Assembly: GCF_001679645.1 (NCBI RefSeq)
Contig: NZ_LRUN01000001.1
Span: 62,001-126,000, forward strand
Direction: 5' to 3'
From: Pseudomonas bananamidigenes
Lineage (GTDB): Bacteria > Pseudomonadota > Gammaproteobacteria > Pseudomonadales > Pseudomonadaceae
Length of the DNA stretch: 64,000 bases
A program made the position numbers and the translations under genes. Positions 43,841-52,465 of the stretch are shown one piece after another. Under the pieces are notes generated by a model that searched no databases, was not told where the DNA came from, and worked only from the letters and a program-made list of their open reading frames with translations. How positions within the stretch are numbered: the first letter of the stretch is position 1; the number at the start of each line of letters is the position of its first letter.

Positions 43841-43863
43841 TGGCGCATTAAAGATTCGAGCGC
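43841..43863 (+). promoter_or_regulatory. Candidate OhrR box upstream of ohrR
   Basis: GGCGCATTAAAGATT begins at 43842, about 35-55 bases before ohrR. It shares GCGCANTAAANATT with the boxes in front of ohr, so it may be an autoregulatory site. Confidence 0.45.
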
Positions 43864-43897
43864 TAGATTCAACTGCATTATCGTTCAAGGCACCGAC

Positions 43898-44362
43898 ATG
43901 ACCACCGATCGCAACACCACCGATCACTGCGAAGAACTGCTGCTCGACAATCAGGCCTGCTTCGCCCTGCATTCCACCTCGCTGATGATGACCAAGGTCT
44001 ACAAGCCACTGCTGCAAGCGCTTGGGCTGACTTATCCGCAATATCTGGCAATGATGGTGCTGTGGGAGAAGGATGGTCTGACCGTCGGAGAAATCAGCAC
44101 GCGCCTGCTGACGGATCCAGGTTCCCTGACACCCCTGCTCAAGCGTCTGGAAGGTGAAGGCTTGCTGAGCCGGACCCGCAGTCGCGAGGATGAACGGGTG
44201 GTGATCGTCGAGCTGACGGCACAGGGACGCGCCTTGAAGGACAAGGCCCGAAGTGTTCCGCCCTGCATTCTGGGAGCCAGCGGATTCACCGTGGAGCGTC
44301 TGCAAAACCTGCAAGCCGAGTTGCAGGCCTTGCGTGGTCATCTGCAGGACAGCCTGATTTAA
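43898..44362 (+). CDS. ohrR: Organic hydroperoxide sensor OhrR
   Basis: MarR-family repressor of 154 residues. The peroxidatic Cys21 lies in ACFALHSTSLMMTKVYKP, and Cys123 is positioned to resolve a disulfide. Tyrosines in LTYPQYLAM and the wing segment DPGSLTPLLKRLE complete the OhrR pattern. It normally represses ohr, which follows 281 bases downstream. A weaker OhrR-like box precedes it. It is a paralogue of OspR at 28570, with a similar HTH but a distinct operator sequence. Confidence 0.92.
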   Translation: MTTDRNTTDHCEELLLDNQACFALHSTSLMMTKVYKPLLQALGLTYPQYLAMMVLWEKDGLTVGEISTRLLTDPGSLTPLLKRLEGEGLLSRTRSREDERVVIVELTAQGRALKDKARSVPPCILGASGFTVERLQNLQAELQALRGHLQDSLI

Positions 44363-44370
44363 GCGTCCCC

Positions 44371-44404
44371 TTCCCTGCAGGAGCAGTCTCGCACCTGCAG
44401 GGAA
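44371..44404 (+). terminator. Hairpin terminator after ohrR
   Basis: TTCCCTGCAGG and its exact complement form an 11-bp stem with a 12-base loop nine bases after ohrR. A short T run (ATTTTTC) follows at 44410. Confidence 0.65.
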
Positions 44405-44548
44405 ATCGCATTTTTCTCTGCCTTTACTCCTCCCCCGAAAATTTTTTTCTCTCGTTCTTCCATCAAAAAAAACCTTTCATATCAAAAGCTTGAGTTTTCA
44501 TCCCGAGCTGATCCACGTCTCGGTTCCATGCTTCTTAAAAAATTTATC

Positions 44549-44615
44549 TTGCGCACTAAATATTAGCGAAGTACATTTACTTCGCACCTGGTTAGCGCAC
44601 AAACAATTAGCGCAA
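44549..44615 (+). promoter_or_regulatory. Tandem OhrR-type palindromic boxes upstream of ohr
   Basis: Box A (44549-44570) has core GCGCACTAAATATTAGCG and box B (44592-44615) has core GCGCACAAACAATTAGCG; they align position by position. Between them GCGAAGT/ACTTCGC forms a perfect 7-bp inverted repeat with a six-base centre (44566-44585). The boxes end 28 bases before ohr. Confidence 0.6.
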
Positions 44616-44643
44616 CAAATCACACATCGACGAGGATCACTCC

Positions 44644-45063
44644 ATGCAAACTCTCTACACCGCAATCGCAACCTCCACTGGCGGCCGTGACGGTCGTGCG
44701 ATCTCCAGCGACAACGTACTCGACGTGAAACTCGCTACCCCGAAAGAACTCGGCGGTGCCGGTGGCGCGGCCACCAACCCTGAGCAACTGTTCGCCGCCG
44801 GTTATTCGGCCTGTTTCATCGGCGCCCTGAAATTCGTCGCCAGCCAGACCAAACGCAAAATCCCGGACGACGCCTCGATCACCGCTCACGTCGGTATCGG
44901 CCAGATTCCTGGCGGTTTCGGTCTGGACATCGACCTGCACATCAGCCTGCCGGGCCTGGAACAGGCTGACGCGCAAAGTCTGGTCGACGCGGCTCACCAG
45001 GTCTGCCCGTACTCCAACGCCACCCGTGGCAATGTCGATGTACGCCTGCACGTAACCGTGTAA
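44644..45063 (+). CDS. ohr: Organic hydroperoxide reductase Ohr
   Basis: Thiol-dependent peroxidase of 139 residues that detoxifies organic and fatty-acid hydroperoxides. The two catalytic cysteines are Cys57 in GYSACFIGAL and Cys121 in HQVCPYSN, as in the Ohr (not OsmC) subfamily. It acts in the cytoplasm as a dimer and is reduced by lipoylated proteins. It is preceded by tandem OhrR-like boxes and followed by a bidirectional terminator shared with efp. Confidence 0.95.
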   Translation: MQTLYTAIATSTGGRDGRAISSDNVLDVKLATPKELGGAGGAATNPEQLFAAGYSACFIGALKFVASQTKRKIPDDASITAHVGIGQIPGGFGLDIDLHISLPGLEQADAQSLVDAAHQVCPYSNATRGNVDVRLHVTV

Positions 45064-45087
45064 GTAGCCCGAGAGCAAAAATTGCAG

Positions 45088-45128
45088 GCATAAAAAAACC
45101 CGACACACAGGTCGGGTTTTTTTATGCA
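45088..45128. terminator. Bidirectional terminator between ohr and efp
   Basis: GCATAAAAAAACCCGAC pairs with GTCGGGTTTTTTTATGC around a short loop, giving T tracts on both strands. Confidence 0.93.
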
Positions 45129-45142
45129 ACTCGGCAGAAGAA

Positions 45143-45712
45143 TTACTTCTTGCTGCGGCTCTTGAAAGAACCGTCGCGGGTGTCGATATCGATCCACTCG
45201 TCGATTTCGATGAAGTCGGCAACCTGGACTTCAGTACCGTTCGCCAGCTTGGCAGGCTTCATGACTTTACCGGAGGTATCGCCGCGAGCAGCGTTCTCGG
45301 TGTAGACAACCTGACGGCTGATGGTGGTCGGCAGTTCTACCGATACCACTTTCTCTTCGTACATGGTCAGGGCGCAAACGTCCTGCATGCCTTCTTCGAT
45401 GTACGGCAGAACGGCTTCGATGTCTTCGGCGTTCAGTTCGTACATGGTGTAGTCGGTGGTGTCCATGAACGTGTAGGCGTCACCGCTGATGAAGGACAGG
45501 GTCACTTCCTTGCGGTCGAGGATCACGTCGTCCAGTTTGTCGTCTGCAAAGTAAACGGTTTCAGTCTTGTAACCGGTCAGCAGGTTCTTCAGCTTGGTCT
45601 TCATGATCGCGCTGTTGCGACCCGACTTGGTGAATTCAGTTTTCTGAACCAGCCAAGGATCGTTGTCGATACGCAGCACGGTACCAGGTTTGAGTTCTTT
45701 ACCAGTTTTCAT
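45143..45712 (-). CDS. efp: Elongation factor P
   Basis: Rescues ribosomes stalled at polyproline. The 189-residue protein has the KOW-like N domain and OB-fold domains of EF-P. Its modification loop is KSGRNSA with Arg32, rather than the Lys of E. coli-type EF-P. That marks the arginine-rhamnosylated class, and the matching enzyme gene, earP, is next door (48 bases upstream). They probably form one transcription unit. Confidence 0.96.
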   Translation of the reverse strand: MKTGKELKPGTVLRIDNDPWLVQKTEFTKSGRNSAIMKTKLKNLLTGYKTETVYFADDKLDDVILDRKEVTLSFISGDAYTFMDTTDYTMYELNAEDIEAVLPYIEEGMQDVCALTMYEEKVVSVELPTTISRQVVYTENAARGDTSGKVMKPAKLANGTEVQVADFIEIDEWIDIDTRDGSFKSRSKK

Positions 45713-45760
45713 TGCGAATATCCGAATTTGGATGGGATGTACAAAAATCTAGGCCGCGTA

Positions 45761-46903
45761 TCATAGCCAATTTCGGTAAAAATGTACCAGCGCCGTCGCA
45801 AGATCGGCTTGCAAGGCTTGTTCCAGAGACCATGCTTCGGCGTGTGACTGCAACTGTGACCAGTGCTCACGAACCGCGAGCCAGTGCTGCCCGACCGGCT
45901 GGCCGCTGCACCATGCACGCCAGAAACCGCTCGTCGCATCGGCCGCTGCGGGTGAAAGGGCTCGCGTATACAGGGCCAGGAAGGCATCGAGCTTGTCCAT
46001 GTGGATGTCCTCATCCTGCTGGTAGATGTGCCACAGCATCGGTCGCCCCGCCCATTGCGCCCGAACGAAAGAGTCCTCGCCACGTACAGCGTTGAAATCG
46101 CAGCACCACAACAGGCGATCGTATTGATCCTGATGGATGAACGGAACGACCTGTACGGTGAGCGCCCCGCGAATCTGCAGGTCCCCCGCTTTCAGCGACT
46201 CCACCTCCAGCCAACGGGCAACATCACCGACAATGCGCCCTTCCGGCACTAACAGATGAGTGGGTGACACATCGGCAGCCAACACATCCAGCCAACTGGC
46301 CAGGCCCGGGTTCTCGTAGGCGAACAATGAAATCAAAAGCGCGTCGGATGCAGGCGCAATCCCCAGCCCTTGCAGGAATTGCCGCTGCGACGCCCGATCA
46401 CGTTGAAATGCCTGACGCTGCTCGATCAGATTTCGCTCGCGCAGCAATCCGCCCGTATCCGGTTGAAACCCGGGAAAAAAGAAATAGCGCTGCACCGACT
46501 TGTATTTCACCGAGGGTAGACGGTGACATCCGACGACCCAGTCTTCGGCGCTGAGATAGTCGAGGTTCAACCACAACGGACGCTGTTGGCGCTCAGCCAT
46601 GGCATCCATGTATCGCGTCGGCAACTGACAGGCAAACGCAGCGATCACCACGTCGGCGGCGTCCGTTTCCGGCCATTCAGCAGGCCAGTGCCGAACCTCG
46701 ACGCCTTGCTGCCACTGCGTATCGAGATGGATGTCGAGTTCGGGACACAACCGTTCGAACGCTCGCAGATCATCGACCCAAAGCCGCACCGTCAGCGCAT
46801 GCTCGGCCACCAGTTGCCGGGCCAGGCGCCAGGTCACCCCGATGTCGCCGTAGTTATCGACCACGGTGCAGAAGATGTCCCAGCGGGTTTTCGGTTGCGG
46901 CAT
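45761..46903 (-). CDS. earP: EF-P arginine rhamnosyltransferase EarP
   Basis: Transfers rhamnose from dTDP-rhamnose to Arg32 of EF-P. The 380-residue GT-B protein opens WDIFCTVVDNYGDIGVTWRLARQL, which includes the catalytic-type Asp in the DNYGDIG loop (near residues 16-22). Its C-terminal part has the nucleotide-binding segments CDFNAVRGEDSFVRAQWAGRP. It is upstream of efp on the same strand, as in most Pseudomonas. It also has weak internal starts but the ATG at 46903 gives the expected N terminus. Confidence 0.94.
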   Translation of the reverse strand: MPQPKTRWDIFCTVVDNYGDIGVTWRLARQLVAEHALTVRLWVDDLRAFERLCPELDIHLDTQWQQGVEVRHWPAEWPETDAADVVIAAFACQLPTRYMDAMAERQQRPLWLNLDYLSAEDWVVGCHRLPSVKYKSVQRYFFFPGFQPDTGGLLRERNLIEQRQAFQRDRASQRQFLQGLGIAPASDALLISLFAYENPGLASWLDVLAADVSPTHLLVPEGRIVGDVARWLEVESLKAGDLQIRGALTVQVVPFIHQDQYDRLLWCCDFNAVRGEDSFVRAQWAGRPMLWHIYQQDEDIHMDKLDAFLALYTRALSPAAADATSGFWRAWCSGQPVGQHWLAVREHWSQLQSHAEAWSLEQALQADLATALVHFYRNWL

Positions 46904-47026
46904 TCAAGACTCCCGTTGGCAAAAGCGACGATTGTCCGCATAAATGTCCGGGTACAGAAGAGCCGACGGCAATTAATCTTCGTGCGACAATCGCATTCGC
47001 CCGCAATCATCCGCCAGGAGGCAGCC

Positions 47027-47434
47027 ATGCCCTACCGCCCCACTCCTCGTCGCCCGTTGTCCGTTCAGCTTAGTCCGCTGCAATTGACCGGCAGCATTGC
47101 CCTGGGCCTGTGGCTGGGTTTCCTGGCCATTGCGCTGACATGCTGGCTCGCTTCGATGCTGTTCAGCCGTCAATTGCAACCGGTGGCCGATGCAGTGCAA
47201 CAACTGAGCAAGCCTGCGGCTGTCGCCCAGCCGCAGCCAGAGGCGGAGCCGCAAAACCGCCTGTTCGAACAATACGAAGAAAACCTGCGCAAGAACGAAC
47301 AGCAGAATCGACTGGATCAGGCCCGCAGCAATACACGCAACCAGTCGAACCCGAAGTGCCAGTTCTGGCTTCAGCAGGATCAGACCGCACCGAGCGAAAA
47401 GAGCCGCGCCAACGTCCTGCAATTCTGCGATTGA
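47027..47434 (+). CDS. Conserved single-pass membrane protein
   Basis: A 135-residue protein of unknown function. The N-terminal 18 residues are basic and proline-rich. A hydrophobic segment, LTGSIALGLWLGFLAIALTCWLASML, covers about 19-45. A charged, Gln-rich helical region follows, then a C-terminal pair of cysteines (KCQFWLQQ and LQFCD). The tail is probably periplasmic, where the cysteines could pair. The ATG at 47027 follows CAGGAGGCAGCC. It ends two bases before the Gre-like gene, so they are likely an operon. Confidence 0.75.
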   Translation: MPYRPTPRRPLSVQLSPLQLTGSIALGLWLGFLAIALTCWLASMLFSRQLQPVADAVQQLSKPAAVAQPQPEAEPQNRLFEQYEENLRKNEQQNRLDQARSNTRNQSNPKCQFWLQQDQTAPSEKSRANVLQFCD

Positions 47435-47436
47435 TC

Positions 47437-47919
47437 ATGAACAAGCACACGGTCCACCAACTGATTATCGACAAGCTGCGCGCCGACCTCGAGATCGCCG
47501 AACGCGCCGCGTTGACGGCATACGAAACCGCGACTCACGAAGAGAACATTGCGGAGAACAAGTACGACACCCTCGGGCTCGAGGCATCTTATCTGGCAGC
47601 CGGACAAGCAAAGCGGGTCGAGGAAATCCGCCAGTCACTGGCGCGGTGCCAGAACCTGACACTGCGGGCGTATGACGAACGACGCGGTATCGAGCTTGGC
47701 GCCCTGCTCGGCCTGGAAGACGAAAACGGCCGCGAACAATGGCTGTTTCTGGCGCCGGATGCGGCGGGCCTGAAAGTCGACGTGGTGGGTCAGCCGATCA
47801 CCGTCATCACCCCGCGTTCGCCGCTGGGCCAAAGCCTGCTGGGCAAGGCCGAGGGTGATGAGGTGGAGGTTCTGGTGGCGGGCACCCGGCAACAGTTCGC
47901 TGTCACCGAGGTGCTGTAG
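47437..47919 (+). CDS. GreA/GreB-family protein with non-canonical coiled-coil tip
   Basis: A 160-residue protein with a Gre layout: an N-terminal coiled coil (about 5-75) and a C-terminal FKBP-like domain (VDVVGQPITVITPRSPLGQSLLGKAEGDEVEV). Where GreA/GreB have GDxSENAEY at the tip, this protein has EENIAENKY, so the acidic pair is altered. It may bind RNA polymerase without full transcript-cleavage activity. It follows the membrane protein gene by two bases and is convergent with cysB. Confidence 0.78.
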   Translation: MNKHTVHQLIIDKLRADLEIAERAALTAYETATHEENIAENKYDTLGLEASYLAAGQAKRVEEIRQSLARCQNLTLRAYDERRGIELGALLGLEDENGREQWLFLAPDAAGLKVDVVGQPITVITPRSPLGQSLLGKAEGDEVEVLVAGTRQQFAVTEVL

Positions 47920-47927
47920 AGAGGAAC

Positions 47928-48911
<984 letters not shown>

Positions 48912-49015
48912 TCAAAGCAGGTAGACGCCACGGGCATCAGCGACGGTATATAACTATATTAATGGTTTGGAGAATAAATCTAGAACTTTTTTATCAAAAG
49001 GCCATTATTCCTGCT

Positions 49016-49519
49016 TCAGCGATCCCCCCGCCGCCGACGTTCCACCAGCGGCACCATGTAAACCGGCACCTTGGACAATTGCAGCAGACGGGTCGCCGTG
49101 CGCCCCAAGGGTGTTTCCGCCCCGACCCCGTGGCTGTGACTTCCTACGATCAGCAAATCGACGGAGAGTTTCTGGACCTGGTCCAGAATCACCTGCGACG
49201 GATCGCCCTGCAGCACCCGCACCGAACAAATCCTTTGCAGATCCTGCTCGCCCTCGTCCCCCAGTTCTTCGCGAAAGCTGTCCAGCACCCGCTGCTCGAT
49301 ATTGGCGATTACGGTCTGCAGCCCCTGACGTTGAAACTCGTTCAACGACTGCTCGTCGAGATAACTCTGCAATACCGATTCGGCGAACAGCCCCAAGGGC
49401 TCCACCGCGTGCACCACATGCAAGTCGGCACCGAACGTTCGAGCCATCGCCAGGGCATGCTGCATCACTAACGGTGCGTACAGACCGAGGTCAGTGGCAT
49501 ACAGCATCGAACGAATCAT
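49016..49519 (-). CDS. Universal stress protein (UspA family)
   Basis: A 167-residue Usp protein (MIRSMLYATDLGLYAPLV...). It has the strand/helix pattern of the family and VDLLIVGSHSHGVGAETPLGRTATRLLQLSKVPVYMV at the end. The glycine pattern near residue 135 differs slightly from the GxxGx9GS/T ATP loop, so nucleotide binding is uncertain. The ATG at 49519 is closer to a ribosome site (GGAGG) than the one at 49534. It precedes cysB on the same strand, about 110 bases away. Confidence 0.87.
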   Translation of the reverse strand: MIRSMLYATDLGLYAPLVMQHALAMARTFGADLHVVHAVEPLGLFAESVLQSYLDEQSLNEFQRQGLQTVIANIEQRVLDSFREELGDEGEQDLQRICSVRVLQGDPSQVILDQVQKLSVDLLIVGSHSHGVGAETPLGRTATRLLQLSKVPVYMVPLVERRRRGDR

Positions 49520-49617
49520 ATGACCTCCTTGCAAGCCAACATGGCGGAGATTTGATTCAGCTTAGCAGTGCCGTGAGGAGTGCGACGGTCAGCGCAATGT
49601 CTTGAAGCACGAGGGCT

Positions 49618-50523
49618 TCAGACCGCCGGTTCGTTGCTGATGCCATGGGGGACATGGCCGGTGGCGACCACTTCCCGAGCCAGTTCGCAGTGGCCGGCCT
49701 GATCGTCGAAGAACACATCGGCGGCAAAGGCTTCGAGGAAGGCGGATTTGGTCAGACCGCCCAGAAACAGCGATTCGTCGAGCCGGATGTCCCACTCGCG
49801 CAAGGTGCGGATCACCCGCTCGTGGGCCGGTGCCGAACGCGCCGTGACCAGAGCGGTACGGATCGGGCATGCGTCGTCAGGGAACTCACGCTGCAACAGA
49901 TTGAGCGCCGCCAGGAAGCCTTTGAACGGTCCGCCGCGCAACGGCTCGCGAGCGGATTCCCGCTCTTTGGCCTGAAAGGCTTCCAGGCCACCGGACTGAT
50001 AGACCCGCTCCGATTCGTCGGAAAACAGCACCGCGTCGCCGTCGAACGCGATGCGTAATTCATCGCTGGCTGCACGGCTGGCGCCACCGGAAAGAATGGT
50101 GGCCGCTGCGAAACCGTTGTCCAGCGCCGAGCGTACGTCTTCGGCATGGGTGGAAAGAAACAGGTCGCAGCCGAACGCCTTGAGATACGGATAGGGACTG
50201 CGCCCGCCGACAAACGCCGCTCGGGAAATAGCCAGGCCGTAATGATCGATCGAGTTGAACACCCGCAGACCGGTGTCGGCACTGTTGCGCGACACCAGAA
50301 TCACCTCGACCCTGGCACGGCCGAGGTGAGCGTTGAGTTTCAGGAGTTTCTCCACCAGCGGAAAGGCATCGCCCGGCGCCAGGACTTCATCTTCGTGTTC
50401 GATCTGATATTGCCGATAGGCCTCAACGCCACTAGACAGGTAGACCTTGTGACTCTCGCTCAGATCGAACAGGGCACGGGACGAAATCGCCAGCACCAGT
50501 TTGTCATCGATGTTCTTGGCCAT
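49618..50523 (-). CDS. Cytosolic 5'-nucleotidase (NT5C1-like)
   Basis: Nucleoside monophosphate 5'-nucleotidase of 301 residues, related to the mammalian NT5C1 (PF06189) enzymes. Characteristic segments are LVLAISSRALFDLSES near 9-24, VILVSRNSADTGLRVFNSI near 75, and IAFDGDAVLFSDESERVY near 157-174, a haloacid-dehalogenase-like Asp region. FFDDQAGHCE near 275 supplies the late acidic motif. It dephosphorylates AMP or similar in the cytoplasm. Neighbours on the same strand give no obvious shared pathway. Confidence 0.86.
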   Translation of the reverse strand: MAKNIDDKLVLAISSRALFDLSESHKVYLSSGVEAYRQYQIEHEDEVLAPGDAFPLVEKLLKLNAHLGRARVEVILVSRNSADTGLRVFNSIDHYGLAISRAAFVGGRSPYPYLKAFGCDLFLSTHAEDVRSALDNGFAAATILSGGASRAASDELRIAFDGDAVLFSDESERVYQSGGLEAFQAKERESAREPLRGGPFKGFLAALNLLQREFPDDACPIRTALVTARSAPAHERVIRTLREWDIRLDESLFLGGLTKSAFLEAFAADVFFDDQAGHCELAREVVATGHVPHGISNEPAV

Positions 50524-50554
50524 GTCTTTCCCCCAATTCCCTCAACGAATCGAC

Positions 50555-51508
50555 TCAGGTGTTACGCCGGTCGATGAAGCCTAACGTGCGATACAGCGCC
50601 TCGATACGCGGCAGTTCACAGCCTGCCGCTTTTGCCGCCGCTAAAGGTCGAGCGTAGATGGCGTCCAGCTCCAGCGGTCGCTTGTGCAGAAAATCGTGAT
50701 ACATGCTCGGCCAATAGTCAGGCATCTTCTCGGTCATCCTGAACAGGTATTCGGCGTAACCGGGCGGCATGTCATGCCCGCAGGCCTTGGCACCCTGCAC
50801 CACTTCGGCCATCAGCGCCTGGATCAATGAGCGGCTGTCAGCGTCGGTCATCAGCGGTGTCGTGCTCGCCCCGAGCAGCACCGAAAGACCGTTGTAAGGA
50901 ATGTTCCAGACCAGTTTTTGCCACCGCGCCTGATGCAGGTTCGGCATGGCCTGAGAGTCGATACCGGCGGTGCGGAACAGGCCGACGCCCTCTTCGACGA
51001 TTGCCATGCGCGCCGATTCATCGGCTGCAGGACCGCTGTGATAACCGACGTTGACTGCACCGAGCGCCTGATGGGTGATCTGCCCCGGGCCGTCGCGATG
51101 AACGCAAATCAGGCACAACCCGCCCAGCAAATGCAGGGACTCGGGCAGCAACGCGCGCAAACTGTCTTCGACATCCAGACCATTCTGCAACACCAGCACT
51201 CTGGCACCGGATTTCGCCGCCTGACTGATCGATGGCGCAAGCCCCGCATTACTGGTGGTCTTGGCGCCGACCAGCAACCAGTCGCAGGATGGCATGTCCT
51301 CAGCGGACGAATACGCTTGCACCGGGTTCAGCGTCAATGCGCCATGCACCGCGCTGTTCACCTGCAAGCCCCGCTCGGCGACCGCAGAAAATTCGCTGCG
51401 CAGCAAAAAGTGCACATCAAACCCGGCCCGCGCCAGCATCAAGCCGTAAAACCCTCCGATTGCACCGGTGCCGATAATCCCCACCACCGGTTTATTCGCT
51501 GCTCCCAT
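50555..51508 (-). CDS. Ketopantoate reductase-like dehydrogenase
   Basis: NADPH-dependent dehydrogenase of the ApbA/PanE family, 317 residues. GIIGTGAIGGFYGLMLARAG (residues about 9-28) is the Rossmann loop; LVGAKTTSN near 80 and the helix KLVWNIPYNGLSVLL near 188, which carries the catalytic Lys, follow. It may make pantoate or act on another 2-oxo acid. The ATG at 51508 (GTG at 51511 also possible) overlaps the thioredoxin-like stop in ATGA, so the two are translationally coupled. Confidence 0.86.
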   Translation of the reverse strand: MGAANKPVVGIIGTGAIGGFYGLMLARAGFDVHFLLRSEFSAVAERGLQVNSAVHGALTLNPVQAYSSAEDMPSCDWLLVGAKTTSNAGLAPSISQAAKSGARVLVLQNGLDVEDSLRALLPESLHLLGGLCLICVHRDGPGQITHQALGAVNVGYHSGPAADESARMAIVEEGVGLFRTAGIDSQAMPNLHQARWQKLVWNIPYNGLSVLLGASTTPLMTDADSRSLIQALMAEVVQGAKACGHDMPPGYAEYLFRMTEKMPDYWPSMYHDFLHKRPLELDAIYARPLAAAKAAGCELPRIEALYRTLGFIDRRNT

Positions 51509-51894
51509 CACGGCAACTCCTCTGCAATTCGACCCAGCGCTTGAGCCACCGCTGCATTCAGATCAGTGGCATTCAGGCGCGTGTGTACTGCCCCAAAGAA
51601 CTCGCCGTCGCGCACCACGAACAGCGCCGGCAAATGAAAGACCTGATAACGCTCCACCAGACCGCCGTTGTTGCCTGCGTCGATCCAGCACACACGATCG
51701 ATTGCCAGATCCAGTCCGGGCAAGACTTCGCGGGCATAACGGCAACTGGCGCAACCGACACTGGTGAAGATCACCAGCGAAACGCCGCTCATCGCCAGCA
51801 GCCGTTGGTCGGCGTCGAAATCGGTCAGATCCGATTCGAGCACTATACTGGGGGAAACAATGTCAGATGGCCGACACAGGGAGTCTGTGCTCAT
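51508..51894 (-). CDS. Thioredoxin-like protein (CxxC)
   Basis: A 128-residue thioredoxin-fold protein with the motif GCASC near residue 48-52 (SVGCASCRYAREVLPG) and a cis-Pro segment in FHLPALFVVRDGEFFG. No signal peptide is obvious, so it is probably cytoplasmic. It is upstream of, and coupled to, the ketopantoate reductase-like gene. Its start codon overlaps the start of the divergent PilZ gene on the CATG at 51892-51895. A shorter form beginning at Met near residue 35 is possible. Confidence 0.78.
   Translation of the reverse strand: MSTDSLCRPSDIVSPSIVLESDLTDFDADQRLLAMSGVSLVIFTSVGCASCRYAREVLPGLDLAIDRVCWIDAGNNGGLVERYQVFHLPALFVVRDGEFFGAVHTRLNATDLNAAVAQALGRIAEELP
51843..51849 (+). promoter_or_regulatory. 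Candidate -10 (CTATACT) of the PilZ gene
   Basis: CTATACT, an RpoS-like -10, lies 44 bases upstream of the ATG at 51893, inside the thioredoxin-like coding region. It argues against the alternative PilZ start at 51860, which would leave almost no leader. Confidence 0.45.
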
Positions 51895-52336
51895 GGGACG
51901 GTTTATTCCTCATCCGGATGATGTGCCCGTCGAATTGACGTTGCTCAAACCTGAGTGCATTTCGCGGCAACAGCTGCACACTATCAGCCTCGGCGGCATC
52001 GCTTGCAATTATCACCGTGCCTGGCGCCACGGCACTGCGCTGCAGGTACGCATGCCGACCCTCAATGCCGATATCTGTTACCCGGGGTATGTGGCCTGGT
52101 GCCTGCGGCGCAAGAAAGGGTATCTGGTGGGCATCGCCTTCACCGACGAACAGTCCCTGTTCAGTGCAAGAATGGGTGAGCAGGTATGCCAGATCGAGCG
52201 CTACTGCCGCCTCAACGACGCCCATGACGATCTTCAGGACATTCAGGCGCTGGCGCTGCAATGGGTCGAACAGCACGCCGACGAGTTCTCCCACGACACC
52301 GTCCGCAAGGCTTTTGCACAACCCGTGCTGGACTGA
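51893..52336 (+). CDS. PilZ-domain protein with degenerate c-di-GMP motifs
   Basis: A 147-residue PilZ-like protein. HTISLGGIACNY (about 28-39) aligns with the DxSxxG motif but has Thr in place of Asp/Asn, and I see no clear N-terminal RxxxR. A later VGIAFTDEQ segment is typical of PilZ domains. It could bind c-di-GMP weakly, or act as a protein adaptor. Start ATG 51893 is preceded by GGGAG; ATG 51860 (after GGGGGAAACA) is the alternative. It is divergent from the thioredoxin-like gene with overlapping start codons. Confidence 0.78.
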   Translation: MGRFIPHPDDVPVELTLLKPECISRQQLHTISLGGIACNYHRAWRHGTALQVRMPTLNADICYPGYVAWCLRRKKGYLVGIAFTDEQSLFSARMGEQVCQIERYCRLNDAHDDLQDIQALALQWVEQHADEFSHDTVRKAFAQPVLD

Positions 52337-52465
52337 ACAGTTACTTGCCCATTGTCGACAGGCGCCCGACGCGCTAAGGTTCGGCTCCCCGACGCGCTCA
52401 AATCTGCTGTGCTCCGCCGCGCGGGGATCGCTGGCGGCCGGCATCCGTGACCTGACGAGTAAACG

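Larger units (their letters stand above)
44363..44643. other. AT-rich ohrR-ohr intergenic region
   Basis: This region carries the ohrR terminator, a strongly A/T-rich tract (44410-44550) and the tandem operator boxes of ohr. The ohr -10 may be TAAATAT at 44557 within box A. I see no small gene. Confidence 0.55.
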
